From contig NZ_CP034550.1 in NCBI RefSeq assembly GCF_009498035.1, forward strand, positions 1,240,001 to 1,304,000: a stretch of 64,000 bases of DNA. The letters are read 5' to 3'. The stretch is from Saccharothrix syringae (lineage in GTDB: Bacteria > Actinomycetota > Actinomycetes > Mycobacteriales > Pseudonocardiaceae). Under the pieces are notes generated by a model. That model made no database searches. It was not told where the DNA came from and worked only from the letters and a program-made list of their open reading frames with translations. The position numbers were made by a program, and so were the translations under genes. Positions 28,502 to 37,803 of this stretch are shown piece by piece (position 1 is the stretch's first letter; each line of letters opens with the position of its first letter).

Positions 28502-28801
28502 ATGACCACGCCCGTCGAACAGGAGCGGACGCAGGTTGAGCCGGTCGCCGAGGAGGTCCGGACCGAGGACCGCCCCTGGCAGACCCTGGTCTGGAACGAC
28601 CCGGTGAACCTGATGTCCTACGTGACGTACGTGTTCCAGAAGCTCTTCGGCTACAGCCGGGACCACGCGACGAAGTTGATGCTGGACGTGCACCACAAGG
28701 GCAGGGCGATCGTGTCGTCGGGGACCAAGGACAAGGTGGAGGCCGACGTGGCCAAGCTGCACGCGGCCGGGCTCTGGGCGACCATGCAGCGTTCGTCGTG
28801 A
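28502..28801 (+). CDS. clpS: ATP-dependent Clp protease adaptor ClpS
   Basis: The product is 99 aa. An acidic disordered N-terminus is followed by the ClpS core: [20 protein letters not shown] (substrate and ClpC/ClpA contact loop), [13 protein letters not shown] and [12 protein letters not shown]. ClpS delivers N-degron substrates to the Clp protease. The stop overlaps the next start as GTGA. First gene of the clpS-DUF2017-S58 unit. Confidence 0.95.
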   Translation: MTTPVEQERTQVEPVAEEVRTEDRPWQTLVWNDPVNLMSYVTYVFQKLFGYSRDHATKLMLDVHHKGRAIVSSGTKDKVEADVAKLHAAGLWATMQRSS

Positions 28802-29355
28802 AGAAGTGGACCCGCCAGGGGGACCTGGTCCTCGGCCGGTTCGACCGGCAGGAGGCGGCCGTCGTGCGCGGCCTGGTGAGCCAGATCCAGGACATGCTGC
28901 TCGCGCGCGCCGAGGAGGCGCCGCAGGACGAGCTGGCCGAGCTGACCGGCATCCGCACCGGGCCGTCGACGCCGCCGGACGACCCCATCCTGGGCCGGCT
29001 GCTGCCCGACTTCCACCGGCTGGACCCCGACGCGCCCGACCCGGGCGAGGTCGACTCGGCCAACGCGCTGCGGTCGCTGCACGAGCCCGAGCTGCTGGAC
29101 ATCAAGACCGGGGTGGCGGCGGTGGTGCTGGACACGTGCCCGCCGGACGGCGGTGACGTGCGGCTGGCGCTGGAGCAGGCCGAGGCGTGGCTGTCGGCGC
29201 TGAACGACGTGCGGCTGGCCCTGGGCACGGCGCTGGACGTGCAGGAGGACATGCCGGACGAGCTGCCGCCGGAGGACCCGCGGTCGCCGCACCTGGGCGT
29301 CTACCACTGGTTGACGTGGGTGCAGGAGACGCTGGTCGAAGCGGTCATGGACTGA
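28798..29355 (+). CDS. DUF2017 family protein
   Basis: The product is 185 aa with a GTG start inside the clpS stop. It is acidic and helical, with [20 protein letters not shown] near the N-terminus and [19 protein letters not shown] at the C-terminus, as in the Rv1332 family that follows clpS throughout actinobacteria. The molecular function is unknown; the constant linkage suggests a role with ClpS. The next gene starts 10 bp downstream. Confidence 0.9.
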   Translation: MKKWTRQGDLVLGRFDRQEAAVVRGLVSQIQDMLLARAEEAPQDELAELTGIRTGPSTPPDDPILGRLLPDFHRLDPDAPDPGEVDSANALRSLHEPELLDIKTGVAAVVLDTCPPDGGDVRLALEQAEAWLSALNDVRLALGTALDVQEDMPDELPPEDPRSPHLGVYHWLTWVQETLVEAVMD

Positions 29356-29365
29356 TGCCGGTCGG

Positions 29366-29941
29366 GTGCTGATGCTGGTCGGCCGCGCCGCCGGGGTCGT
29401 GGTGGTGCTGACGCCCGGTGGCGCGGTGGCCGGGGTGGACGCGCGCGGCGCGCCCGTCGGCACCCGCGAGCTGGACCTGCTGGACCCGTCGACGCTGGTG
29501 CAGCGGGTGCACGCGGTGGTGCTGGCGTCCGGTGGGCTGGCGGCGGTGGACGGGGTCGTGCGGTGGCTGGCCGAGCGGGGGCACGGGTTCCCGGTGGGGT
29601 CGCGGCCGCACGAGGTGGTGCCGATCGTGCCCGCGGCGGCGGCGTTGGGGCTGGTCGCCGGCGGTGACGGTGCCGCGGCGTGCGACGCGGCCGCCGAGGA
29701 GGCGGTCGACGCGCTGGCGGTCGTGGGGGAGACCGCGGTGGGGCTCGTGGTGGTGGGCGCCGACCTGACGCAGGCGCAGTGCCGGCGGGTCGCGGTGGCG
29801 GCCGGGGACGGGTTCGTGCGGGCCGGGGTGCTGGTGCCGACGACGGTGTTCGCGCTGGCGGTGGGGGAGCCGGGCCGGGCGTTGAACGACACGTGCACGT
29901 GGGCGGCGGACGCGCTGGAACGCGCGGCCCGGGGTGCCTGA
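29366..29941 (+). CDS. P1 (S58, DmpA-type) peptidase homolog lacking its centre
   Basis: The product is 191 aa with a GTG start. Residues 11-100 match the N-terminal half of the S58 family (VLTPGGAVAGVDARGAPVGT, ELDLLDPSTLVQRVHAVVL). Residues about 125-191 match the C-terminal end (GLVVVGADLTQAQCRRVAV, TVFALAVGEPGRALNDTC). The 130-150 residues between them in full-length members (about 340 aa, such as Rv1333), which carry the autoproteolytic Ser nucleophile, are absent. The joins keep the frame, so the gene is intact but probably catalytically dead. The last codons overlap repeat array 3. Confidence 0.7.
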   Translation: MLMLVGRAAGVVVVLTPGGAVAGVDARGAPVGTRELDLLDPSTLVQRVHAVVLASGGLAAVDGVVRWLAERGHGFPVGSRPHEVVPIVPAAAALGLVAGGDGAAACDAAAEEAVDALAVVGETAVGLVVVGADLTQAQCRRVAVAAGDGFVRAGVLVPTTVFALAVGEPGRALNDTCTWAADALERAARGA

Positions 29942-30131
29942 ACGTCGAACTCGGAGGTCCTGAACGTCGAACTCGGGGGTCCTGGAGGTTCGACACGCGA
30001 GGTCTGGAGGTTCGACTCGCGGTGTCGGAGTGGAGGACTCGCGGTGTCTGAGTGGAGGACACGCGCGGGTTGGGGGCATGACACGCGGGTGCTGAGCGCA
30101 TGACACGCGCGGGGTGGGGGCATGACACGCC
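29934..30131 (-). repeat. 22-bp mosaic repeat array 3 (9 units, one orientation)
   Basis: Nine units of exactly 22 bp (198 bp) read on the minus strand. From 30131 downward the words are GTGTCATGC three times, GTGTCCTCC, GAGTCCTCC, GAGTCGAAC, GTGTCGAAC, then GAGTTCGAC twice. The word order equals that of array 2 with the CATGC type added in front. The last unit runs 8 bp into the 3' end of the S58-homolog gene, including its stop codon. The first ends 56 bp before the DUF2231 start codon. Confidence 0.92.
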
Positions 30132-30187
30132 CGGGGGGAGGTGTTGGTCGCGGGGGTGAAGAGGAGCGGTGCGGGTACCCGGTGGGC

Positions 30188-30739
30188 ATGGCGGGTGTGA
30201 AGAAGCTGCTCAGGTGGGTTGAGGAGAGTTCGGCGCTGGACAAGGCGGCCGGTGCGCTGGCGGAGGTGATCCCGCCCGCGCTGCGGCGCCACCGGGTGAC
30301 CGACCTGCTGCGCGGCCGCCCGCTCGGCCACCCCGCGCACCCGGCGGTGGTGCTGCTGCCGATCGGCATGTTCGCCGCCTCGACCGTGCTCGACCTGCTG
30401 CCGGGCGAGGGCCGGGCCGCGCGGGCGCTGATCGGGCTGGGGCTGGCCAGCGCGCCCGCCGCCATCGCGACCGGGCTCGCCGAGTACACCACCCTCGACG
30501 AGAGGCAGCGCCGCACCGCGTTCGTGCACCTCGCGGCCAACGCGGCGGCGACCGCCTGCTACCTGACCTCGTTCCGGCTGCGCGGCCACGGCTTCGGCGT
30601 GGTGGCGCGGGCGGTGTCCGTGGTGGGGCTCACCGCGGTCGGCGCGGGCGGTCTGCTGGGCGGCCACCTGTCCTACGCGCAGGGCGCGGGGGTCGGGCGC
30701 GAGCCGGTCGAGCCGGAACCCGCGGTCGAACCCCTCTAG
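30188..30739 (+). CDS. DUF2231-like membrane protein
   Basis: The product is 183 aa from ATG 30188. A short N-terminal amphipathic part is followed by the DUF2231 signature GHPAHPAVVLLPIGMFAAST and four hydrophobic helices. The C-terminus is acidic. Function unknown; some family members sit near redox or heme proteins. It interrupts the mycobacterial gene order between the S58 gene and mec, and repeat array 3 occupies its upstream region. A second DUF2231 gene is at 40978. Confidence 0.8.
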   Translation: MAGVKKLLRWVEESSALDKAAGALAEVIPPALRRHRVTDLLRGRPLGHPAHPAVVLLPIGMFAASTVLDLLPGEGRAARALIGLGLASAPAAIATGLAEYTTLDERQRRTAFVHLAANAAATACYLTSFRLRGHGFGVVARAVSVVGLTAVGAGGLLGGHLSYAQGAGVGREPVEPEPAVEPL

Positions 30740-30778
30740 TGGGCCTTCTCACGAAGCGGGACGGCTTCCGCCACCACG

Positions 30779-30784
30779 TAGGAT
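30779..30784 (+). promoter_or_regulatory. -10 element for a probably leaderless mec mRNA
   Basis: TAGGAT lies 6 nt before the GTG start of mec, so transcription should begin at or next to the start codon. No ribosome site is present. Confidence 0.5.
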
Positions 30785-30790
30785 GAGGGT

Positions 30791-32528
<1,738 letters not shown>

Positions 32529-32543
32529 GGCCCGGGGACGACG

Positions 32544-32584
32544 AGGGCCCCGCACCCGGTGGGGGACACCGGGTGCGGGGCCCT
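32544..32584 (+). terminator. Terminator hairpin after cysM
   Basis: A perfect 17-bp stem (arms 32544-32560 and 32568-32584, 7-nt loop) begins 15 bp after the cysM stop and ends with TT. It separates cysM from the opposite-strand esterase remnant. Confidence 0.85.
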
Positions 32585-32600
32585 TCGCGCGGTCCCCGGG

Positions 32601-33445
32601 TCAGGCGACCGCGCAGGCCGCCCCGTTGAGGGTGAACGCGCCCGGCTCGCCGGTGTTGCCGGTGTGGTTGGTGTGGTTGGCCTGCAGGCCGATGGCGAGC
32701 GAGGCACCGGACGCGATGGTGCCGTTGTAGCTCACGTTCCGGGCGGTCACCGCGTAGTCCACGCGGCAGGGGCCGTCACCGGGCGGGTTGCCGGTCGTGG
32801 TGGTCGGGCTGGTCGGGTCGGTGGACGTCGGTCCACTGCTCGATCTCCTCGGTGAAGTTCGGGTGGCGCAGCGTGTCGTCGTCGGTGCCGTGCACCAGCG
32901 GCACCCGGGGCCGCGCCCCGCTGTGGCCGGGGTACGCCGCGCGCACCAGGTCGCCCCACTCCCGCGGGGTCCGGTTGAGCTGCCCGTTGGCGCACGCGCT
33001 GTTCCACGACGAGCCGTCGGTGGTGGCGAAGCAGCTCGCCGGCACGCCCGCGAACACCGCGCCCGACGAGGCGCCGGTGACGAACACGCGCGAGGTGTCG
33101 CCGTTGTAGCGCTGGAGCGCGTAGCGGACCATCGAGGCCAGGCCGACCGGGTCGCGGTCGGGTAGACCACGCTGAACCCGTACTGGTCGGCCGGCCGCGC
33201 GAAGTCCGTGCCGGAGTGGAACGCCCGGCCGGACCCGGTGCAGTGGTGGACGGCCGGCAGCACCGGCGGGCGGGCCTGCGCGCGGTCGGGCGCGTACGGG
33301 TGCATCCGCGGGTTGCTCGGGTTGCCGCCGAAGTTGGTGACCTCGGTCAGCGCCGCGGCCGACGCCTGCCGCGGGGTGACGAGGGCGAGCGCGAACGCCG
33401 CCGCCGCGGCGACCGCCGCGACGACGGCGTCAACGCCTTCCTCAC
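32601..33445 (-). pseudogene. Decayed PHB-depolymerase-type esterase with CBM2 domain
   Basis: Fragments of one secreted esterase-CBM2 gene lie in order but in shifting frames. A GTG start (33445) overlaps the deacetylase stop and gives MRKALT. A shift leads to a signal peptide (VVAAVAAAAAFALALVTPRQ) and ALTEVTNFGGNPSNPR. YGFSVVYPTATR then breaks and the frame changes to GLASMVRYALQRYNGDTSRV. GASSGA is joined directly to VFAGVPA (in-frame loss of about 20 residues). After EEIEQWTDVH the rest of the esterase, with its catalytic His, is missing. A CBM2 follows as CRVDYAVT joined to ARNVSYNGTI, lacking about 45 residues. It cannot encode a working enzyme. Confidence 0.75.
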
Positions 33446-34089
33446 GGGGCCACCACCTGCCCGTAGTTGTTGATCCGACCCGGGCACAGGTTCTTGGCGG
33501 CCAGCCCCTGCACGATCCGCGGCACCGCGTTCACGGTCGTCTGGTAGGCGGCGTGCATGAGCACGATCGCGCCCGCGTTGGCGCCGGTCGCGGCGCGCAC
33601 GATGGCGTCGGTGGAGGCGCCGTTCCAGTCCTGTGAGTCGATCGACCAGGTGACCTGGGTCAGGCCGAGCTTGCGGGCCTCGGCCTGCACGGTGGCGTTC
33701 GTCGCGCCGTACGGCGGGCGGAACAGCACCGGCGACTGGCCGGTGGCGCTGCGGATCGCGTTCTGGGTGTTCGACAGCTCGGCCGCGACCTGCGCGGCGC
33801 TCATGTTCGTCAGGTACGGGTGCGACCAGGAGTGGTTGCCGACCCACATGCCGGCCGACGCGACCTCGCGGGTCAGGCCGGGCTGCTGTTGGACGTTGCT
33901 GCCCACGTCGAAGAACGTCGCCCGGGCGCCCGCCGCGCGCAGGGCGCTGAGCAGGGGCCTGGTGTACTGGGCGTTCGGACCGTCGTCGTAGGTCAGCGCG
34001 ACGTAACCGTTGCAGGCGGCGGCCTGGGCGGTGGCGGACGGCACGGCGACCGCCACGAGCAGGGCGGCGAGCAGTGTTCTCCAGAGCAT
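33442..34089 (-). CDS. Secreted polysaccharide deacetylase (NodB/CE4)
   Basis: The product is 215 aa with GGAG before the ATG. A signal peptide (LLAALLVAVAVPSATAQA) is followed by a complete CE4 catalytic domain: TYDDGPN (metal Asp pair), NHSWSHPYL (metal His pair), RPPYGATN, SIDSQDW and VLMHAAY. It probably removes acetyl groups from xylan, chitin or peptidoglycan outside the cell. It is the first gene of a unit whose second gene, the esterase-CBM2, has decayed, which suggests former plant-polysaccharide degradation. Confidence 0.88.
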   Translation of the reverse strand: MLWRTLLAALLVAVAVPSATAQAAACNGYVALTYDDGPNAQYTRPLLSALRAAGARATFFDVGSNVQQQPGLTREVASAGMWVGNHSWSHPYLTNMSAAQVAAELSNTQNAIRSATGQSPVLFRPPYGATNATVQAEARKLGLTQVTWSIDSQDWNGASTDAIVRAATGANAGAIVLMHAAYQTTVNAVPRIVQGLAAKNLCPGRINNYGQVVAP

Positions 34090-34248
34090 CGTTGCTCCTC
34101 AAGACGGTGAAGGGTCTCGTCACTATCTGTCACACCGCGGTCGTCGACAATGAGTTTCGTGGAATTTGCGGATCTCAAATGGCCTATTGAGCTGCTTCAA
34201 CTGGTAAAGCACCCGATCGGCCGCGTAGTGGTGATCGGGAAACTTTCG

Positions 34249-34254
34249 TAGGCT
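34249..34254 (+). promoter_or_regulatory. -10 element for a probably leaderless deaminase mRNA
   Basis: TAGGCT lies 7 nt before the GTG at 34262. The preceding 100 bp are AT-richer than the surroundings. Confidence 0.45.
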
Positions 34255-34261
34255 GCCCCGC

Positions 34262-34678
34262 GTGTTGCCGACCGACGCGGAGCGCGAGTTGTTGGCCACG
34301 GCGCTGCGGACGGCGCGCGCCCGGACCCGGTGGCGGCACCACAACGCGGCCGCGGCGGGCCGGGCGCCCGACGGGCGGGTGTTCACCGGGCTCAACGTCT
34401 TCCACTTCGCGGGCGGGCCGTGCGCGGAGCTGGTCGTCCTGGGCGCCGCGGCGGCCGAGGGGGTCTACGAGCTGGAGTCGGTCGTGGCGGTCGACGCGAC
34501 GGGCGTCATCGTCCCCTGCGGCCGCTGCCGCCAGGTGCTGTCCGACCTGGTGCCGGGGGTGCGGGTGCTGGTGGCCGAGGACGAGGTCGTGGGCGTCGGG
34601 GACCTGCTGCCCCGCGCCTACCGCTGGGCCGAGCACCTGGCCGCGCTGGAGCAGCGCCGCCGCGACCCGCGGGGGTAG
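34262..34678 (+). CDS. Cytidine deaminase-like protein
   Basis: The product is 138 aa. The zinc-dependent deaminase motifs are intact: HFAGGPCAELVVLGAA (Cys-Ala-Glu in place of the more usual HAE of cytosine deaminases, as in CDA) and VPCGRCRQVLSDL (PCxxC). Likely reaction is cytidine or deoxycytidine to uridine, although members of this subgroup also act on nucleoside antibiotics. It stands alone in the segment inserted between cysM and the rhomboid gene. Confidence 0.85.
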   Translation: MLPTDAERELLATALRTARARTRWRHHNAAAAGRAPDGRVFTGLNVFHFAGGPCAELVVLGAAAAEGVYELESVVAVDATGVIVPCGRCRQVLSDLVPGVRVLVAEDEVVGVGDLLPRAYRWAEHLAALEQRRRDPRG

Positions 34679-34698
34679 CGCGGGTCACGAGCCGCGGG

Positions 34699-35370
34699 TC
34701 AGAGCAGGTCGAGCACGTGGCCCAGCTCGCGCGCCACCTGCTCGCGCGGCAGCGGGTCGAGGGTGATGTCCTCGCCGGACCGCAGGGCGTGCTTGGCGTA
34801 GACCTCCACCGGCGCGTCCTTGTGCGGGCCCTGGAGGATCATCGACACCGTGGTGCGGTCGGCCGGGCTGACCACGCGGTGCAGCACGTCGGAGGTCAGC
34901 AGGTAGCTGCTGCCGCTGCTCAGGTCGGCGTCGAAGGTGCACCGCAGCCGGGCGTCGCCGGTGGGCGCCAGGGCGTAGGACGAGGTGCCGCGGTGGCCGC
35001 CGTAGCGGAACCCCAGGAAGTCCTCGCCCCGCGCGTCCGGCACGTACTCCTGGAACCGGTAACCGCCCGCCAGCACCGCCGACGCGAAATCCCACCGGTG
35101 GTTGTGCACGTTCTCGGTGGGCGCCGGGTATTCCGGTGCGGGGCGCCACACGTGCAGTCTCAGCTGGAATTCCGGGTTGCTCACCAGCACGATCTTCAGG
35201 AAGCCGTTCGGGTGTCGGTACGCGCGGTCGGGCACCTCACCGGTCGCGCCTCGCGCGAGCAGTGGGCGGAGGAATTCCGGTGCCGCCAGCCTGCGCAGGC
35301 AATCGACCAGCGCGAAGTCGTTCCCCGACCGGTAGTCGGCCACGAACCCCGCGATCTCGGGCAGTTCCAT
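34699..35370 (-). CDS. Cupin-like protein, unknown function
   Basis: The product is 223 aa from ATG 35370. The central part has a cupin-like metal pattern (NVHNHRWDFASAVLAGGYRF with two His) and later SSGSSYLLTSDVLHRVVSP with a further His, resembling the two cupin motifs. The reaction is unknown. It lies 17 bp after the CYTH gene on the same strand and probably forms a two-gene unit with it. Assignment to the cupin superfamily is inferred from spacing of His residues only. Confidence 0.5.
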   Translation of the reverse strand: MELPEIAGFVADYRSGNDFALVDCLRRLAAPEFLRPLLARGATGEVPDRAYRHPNGFLKIVLVSNPEFQLRLHVWRPAPEYPAPTENVHNHRWDFASAVLAGGYRFQEYVPDARGEDFLGFRYGGHRGTSSYALAPTGDARLRCTFDADLSSGSSYLLTSDVLHRVVSPADRTTVSMILQGPHKDAPVEVYAKHALRSGEDITLDPLPREQVARELGHVLDLL

Positions 35371-35387
35371 CAATACCCGCCGTCCGT

Positions 35388-35882
35388 TCAGCCCAGCGCG
35401 ATCTGGGCGTTGCGATATGCCGGTTCGGAGGTCACCTCGCGCACCACCGGCAGGAATCGCGGAATCGCCACCGCGTCGTCCGGGCGCGTCACCTGGACCT
35501 CCAGCAGCCAGCACGCCCGGCTGCCCGGATCGGTGATGTGGTCCACCTCGTAGAGGCGATCGTCCCACGGGAACGTGGTGCGCGTCTTGCGGATGACGTG
35601 CCGGGAGTCGTCGCGGTCGTCCATCAGGCGGTCGTACCGGGCGCCGTCGATCTCGACTTCCTCGACCTCGCGCACACCGTCGCGGGCGGTCGTCAGCCGT
35701 GCGTACTCGTAGCTCACCCGGCCGTCGCAGACCCGCCGCCGGATGCGCTTCTCCCCGGCTTCGGTAACCCGTAGATATACCTGTTCGAACTCGATCCGCC
35801 GGATCGACCCCGGACGCACGGCGGACCAATCGGGTTCCCCGCCGAGGAGGAACTTCCGCTCGATCTCGACCGCCACCCGCAC
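35388..35882 (-). CDS. CYTH-domain protein (triphosphate tunnel family)
   Basis: The product is 164 aa from GTG 35882; GTG 35876 is also possible and has better ribosome-site spacing. The N-terminal ExExK signature is present as VEIERKFLL (Glu6, Glu8, Lys10). Alternating charged strands follow (LRVTEAGEKRIRRRV, EVEEVEIDGARY, IRKTRTTFPW). The family includes thiamine triphosphatases, tripolyphosphatases and adenylate cyclase class IV. The substrate is not predictable. Paired with the downstream cupin-like gene. Confidence 0.8.
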   Translation of the reverse strand: MRVAVEIERKFLLGGEPDWSAVRPGSIRRIEFEQVYLRVTEAGEKRIRRRVCDGRVSYEYARLTTARDGVREVEEVEIDGARYDRLMDDRDDSRHVIRKTRTTFPWDDRLYEVDHITDPGSRACWLLEVQVTRPDDAVAIPRFLPVVREVTSEPAYRNAQIALG

Positions 35883-35973
35883 CCCCGTTGATGCATTCGA
35901 GTGAACCCATCCGCGCCTGATATTGACAGCTTACCCGCCCGCTCTTTCCGCATTTTTGCCGTCAGCGGGCTGC

Positions 35974-35979
35974 TATCGT
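35974..35979 (+). promoter_or_regulatory. Extended -10 for a leaderless hydrolase mRNA
   Basis: TATCGT preceded by TGC (extended -10) lies 7 nt before the ATG at 35987, in a short AT-rich patch. No ribosome site is present. Confidence 0.45.
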
Positions 35980-35986
35980 TCCCGCC

Positions 35987-36760
35987 ATGCAATTGACGGT
36001 GCTCGGGTGTGCCGGCAGCGCCCCCGGTCCCGACCGGCCGACCTCGGGCTACCTGGTGGAGGCGGGCGGGGCGCGGATCGTGATGGAGCTGGGCAGCGGC
36101 GTGTTCGGCGCGCTGATGCGGCGGTGCGACCCGTTCGACCTCGACGCCGTGCTGCTGTCGCACCTGCACCTGGACCACTGCGCGGACTTCAGCTCGCTCA
36201 CCGTGCACCGGCGCCACCACCCCGCGCCGCCGTACGACGTCACCGAGCGCAGGCTGCCGGTGTTCGCGCCCGCGCACGCGCCGTCCCGGCTGGCCGCCGC
36301 GCACGCCGCGAGCCTGGCCGAGCTGGCCGAGGTGCGGCTGGCGGACACGTTCGACTTCGTGCCGCTGGCACCCGGCTCGTACCGGGTGGGGCCGGTGGAC
36401 ATCGAGGTGGCGCCGATGCGGCACATCTGCGAGGCGTACGCGTTCCGGCTCACGCACGGCGGCGCGTCGCTGGTGTTCTCCGGCGACACCGTGCCGTGCC
36501 CGGAGCTGGTGGAGCTGGCGCGCGGCGCCGACCTGCTGCTGGCCGACTCCGCGTGGCGGGAGCAGGCGGGCCGGGCCGACTACCTGCACATGAGCGGGCG
36601 GGAGGCGGGCGCGGTGGCGTCGGCCGCCGGGGTGGGGCGGCTGGTGCTGACGCACGTGCTGCCGTGGTCGGACCGGGAGGGCGTGCTCGCCGACGCCGTC
36701 GCGGAGTTCGACGGGCCGGTGGTGCTGGCCGCGCCCGGCGCGGTCTACGAGGTCGGCTGA
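35987..36760 (+). CDS. MBL-fold metallohydrolase, Rv1339-like paralog
   Basis: The product is 257 aa. The metallo-beta-lactamase motif HLHLDHCADF (HxHxDH) is intact, with further ligands in MRHICEAY, FSGDTVPC and LTHVLPW. It is clearly paralogous over its length to the hydrolase at 39236 (shared LGCxGSxPGPDxPxSGYLVEA start). Rv1339 of M. tuberculosis is reported as an atypical cAMP phosphodiesterase; the same activity is possible here but unproven. It lies outside the murI operon in the inserted segment. Confidence 0.82.
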   Translation: MQLTVLGCAGSAPGPDRPTSGYLVEAGGARIVMELGSGVFGALMRRCDPFDLDAVLLSHLHLDHCADFSSLTVHRRHHPAPPYDVTERRLPVFAPAHAPSRLAAAHAASLAELAEVRLADTFDFVPLAPGSYRVGPVDIEVAPMRHICEAYAFRLTHGGASLVFSGDTVPCPELVELARGADLLLADSAWREQAGRADYLHMSGREAGAVASAAGVGRLVLTHVLPWSDREGVLADAVAEFDGPVVLAAPGAVYEVG

Positions 36761-36771
36761 CCCCGCGGGCG

Positions 36772-37617
36772 CTAGCCGGCGAAGGCGTTGGACGGCAGGC
36801 CCTCGCCGACACCGGGCAGCACCAGCACGGAGCCGGCCAGCTCGCTCAGGGCGTCGCCGGACAGGCCGGTGCGGGCGCTGGTGACGTACAGGTCGGTGAA
36901 GTCCGGGCCGCCGAAGCAGCACGCGGTGGGCTGGCCGACCGGCAGCTCCAGCTCCAGGTCCAGCTCGCCGGCGGGGGTGTAGCGGTGGACGGCCGCACCG
37001 CCGAACAGGGCGACCCAGACGGCGCCGGAGGCGTCCACGGTGAGGCCGTCGGGCAGGCCGCGGTGCACCCGGGCGAGCGGGCGGCGGTTGGTGGCCTCGC
37101 CGGTGTCGCGGTCGTAGTCCAGCACGTCGATGCGGCGTTCCGCGGAGTCGATGTAGTACATGAGGGTCGAGTCGGGGCTCCAGCCGATGCCGTTGCTGAC
37201 GCCCACCTTGTCCAGCACGACCTTGGCGTCACCGGAGGGCTCGACGCGGGCCAGCCAGCCGTCGGGCTCCTCGTCGTAGCGCATGGTGCCCGCCCAGAGC
37301 CTGCCCGCCGGGTCGACCGCGGCGTCGTTGCCCCGCACGCCCTCCCGCGCCCAGTACACCAGCCAGGTCCTGGTCCCGTCCCGGTCCAGCAGGGCGATGC
37401 CGTCGCGCAGGTTGAGCACCAGCCCGCCCCGGGACCGCGGCTTGGCCGCGCCCACGTGCTGGGGCACCTCCAGCACCGCGTCGTCGCCCCGCGCCGGGCT
37501 GTGCCGGTGCACCTCGGAGGCGAGCACGTCCACCCACAGCAGCGTCCCGCTCGCGTGGTCCCACGTGGGGGCCTCCCCCAGGGCCGCCTCGGCCCGCACC
37601 GCCACCTCGATCACCAC
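36772..37617 (-). CDS. SMP-30/gluconolactonase/LRE family protein
   Basis: The product is 281 aa with the six-bladed propeller of the SMP-30 family. It starts EAALGEAPTWDHASGTLLWV (metal Glu), then GVRGNDAAVDPAGRLWAG (Asn-Asp), VSNGIGWSPDSTLMYYIDSA and GLPDGLTVDASGAVWVALF (Asp). Likely a divalent-metal lactonase acting on sugar lactones. Divergent from the rhomboid gene, with repeat array 4 between them. Confidence 0.88.
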   Translation of the reverse strand: MVIEVAVRAEAALGEAPTWDHASGTLLWVDVLASEVHRHSPARGDDAVLEVPQHVGAAKPRSRGGLVLNLRDGIALLDRDGTRTWLVYWAREGVRGNDAAVDPAGRLWAGTMRYDEEPDGWLARVEPSGDAKVVLDKVGVSNGIGWSPDSTLMYYIDSAERRIDVLDYDRDTGEATNRRPLARVHRGLPDGLTVDASGAVWVALFGGAAVHRYTPAGELDLELELPVGQPTACCFGGPDFTDLYVTSARTGLSGDALSELAGSVLVLPGVGEGLPSNAFAG

Positions 37618-37650
37618 CCCACCCTACGGCCCCGCCCCACCCCCGGACCC

Positions 37651-37790
37651 CGCGAGTCGAACACTCGGACCCCTCGTGTCGAACCTCCGGACCCCTCGAA
37701 TTCCACATTCGGGCTCGACCGCCAGGGCGCGAATGTGGAACTCGGGGGTCCTGGGGGTTCGACACGAGGGGGCTGGAGGTTCGACTCGCG
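37651..37790. repeat. 22-bp mosaic repeat array 4 (6 units, inverted pair)
   Basis: Forward words GAGTCGAAC (37654), GTGTCGAAC (37676) and GAATTCCAC (37698) face reverse words GTGGAACTC (37735), GTTCGACAC (37757) and GTTCGACTC (37779). Each trio is at exact 22-bp steps around a 12-15 bp centre, so the block can fold into a long imperfect hairpin. Unlike arrays 1, 2 and 5 it lies between divergent genes, and its right end abuts the -10 element of the rhomboid gene. Confidence 0.9.
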
Positions 37791-37796
37791 TAGGTT
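37791..37796 (+). promoter_or_regulatory. -10 element for leaderless rhomboid-murI mRNA
   Basis: TAGGTT lies 7 nt before GTG 37804 and directly adjoins the last unit of repeat array 4, so the -35 region falls within the array. Confidence 0.45.
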
Positions 37797-37803
37797 TGGT
37801 GGG

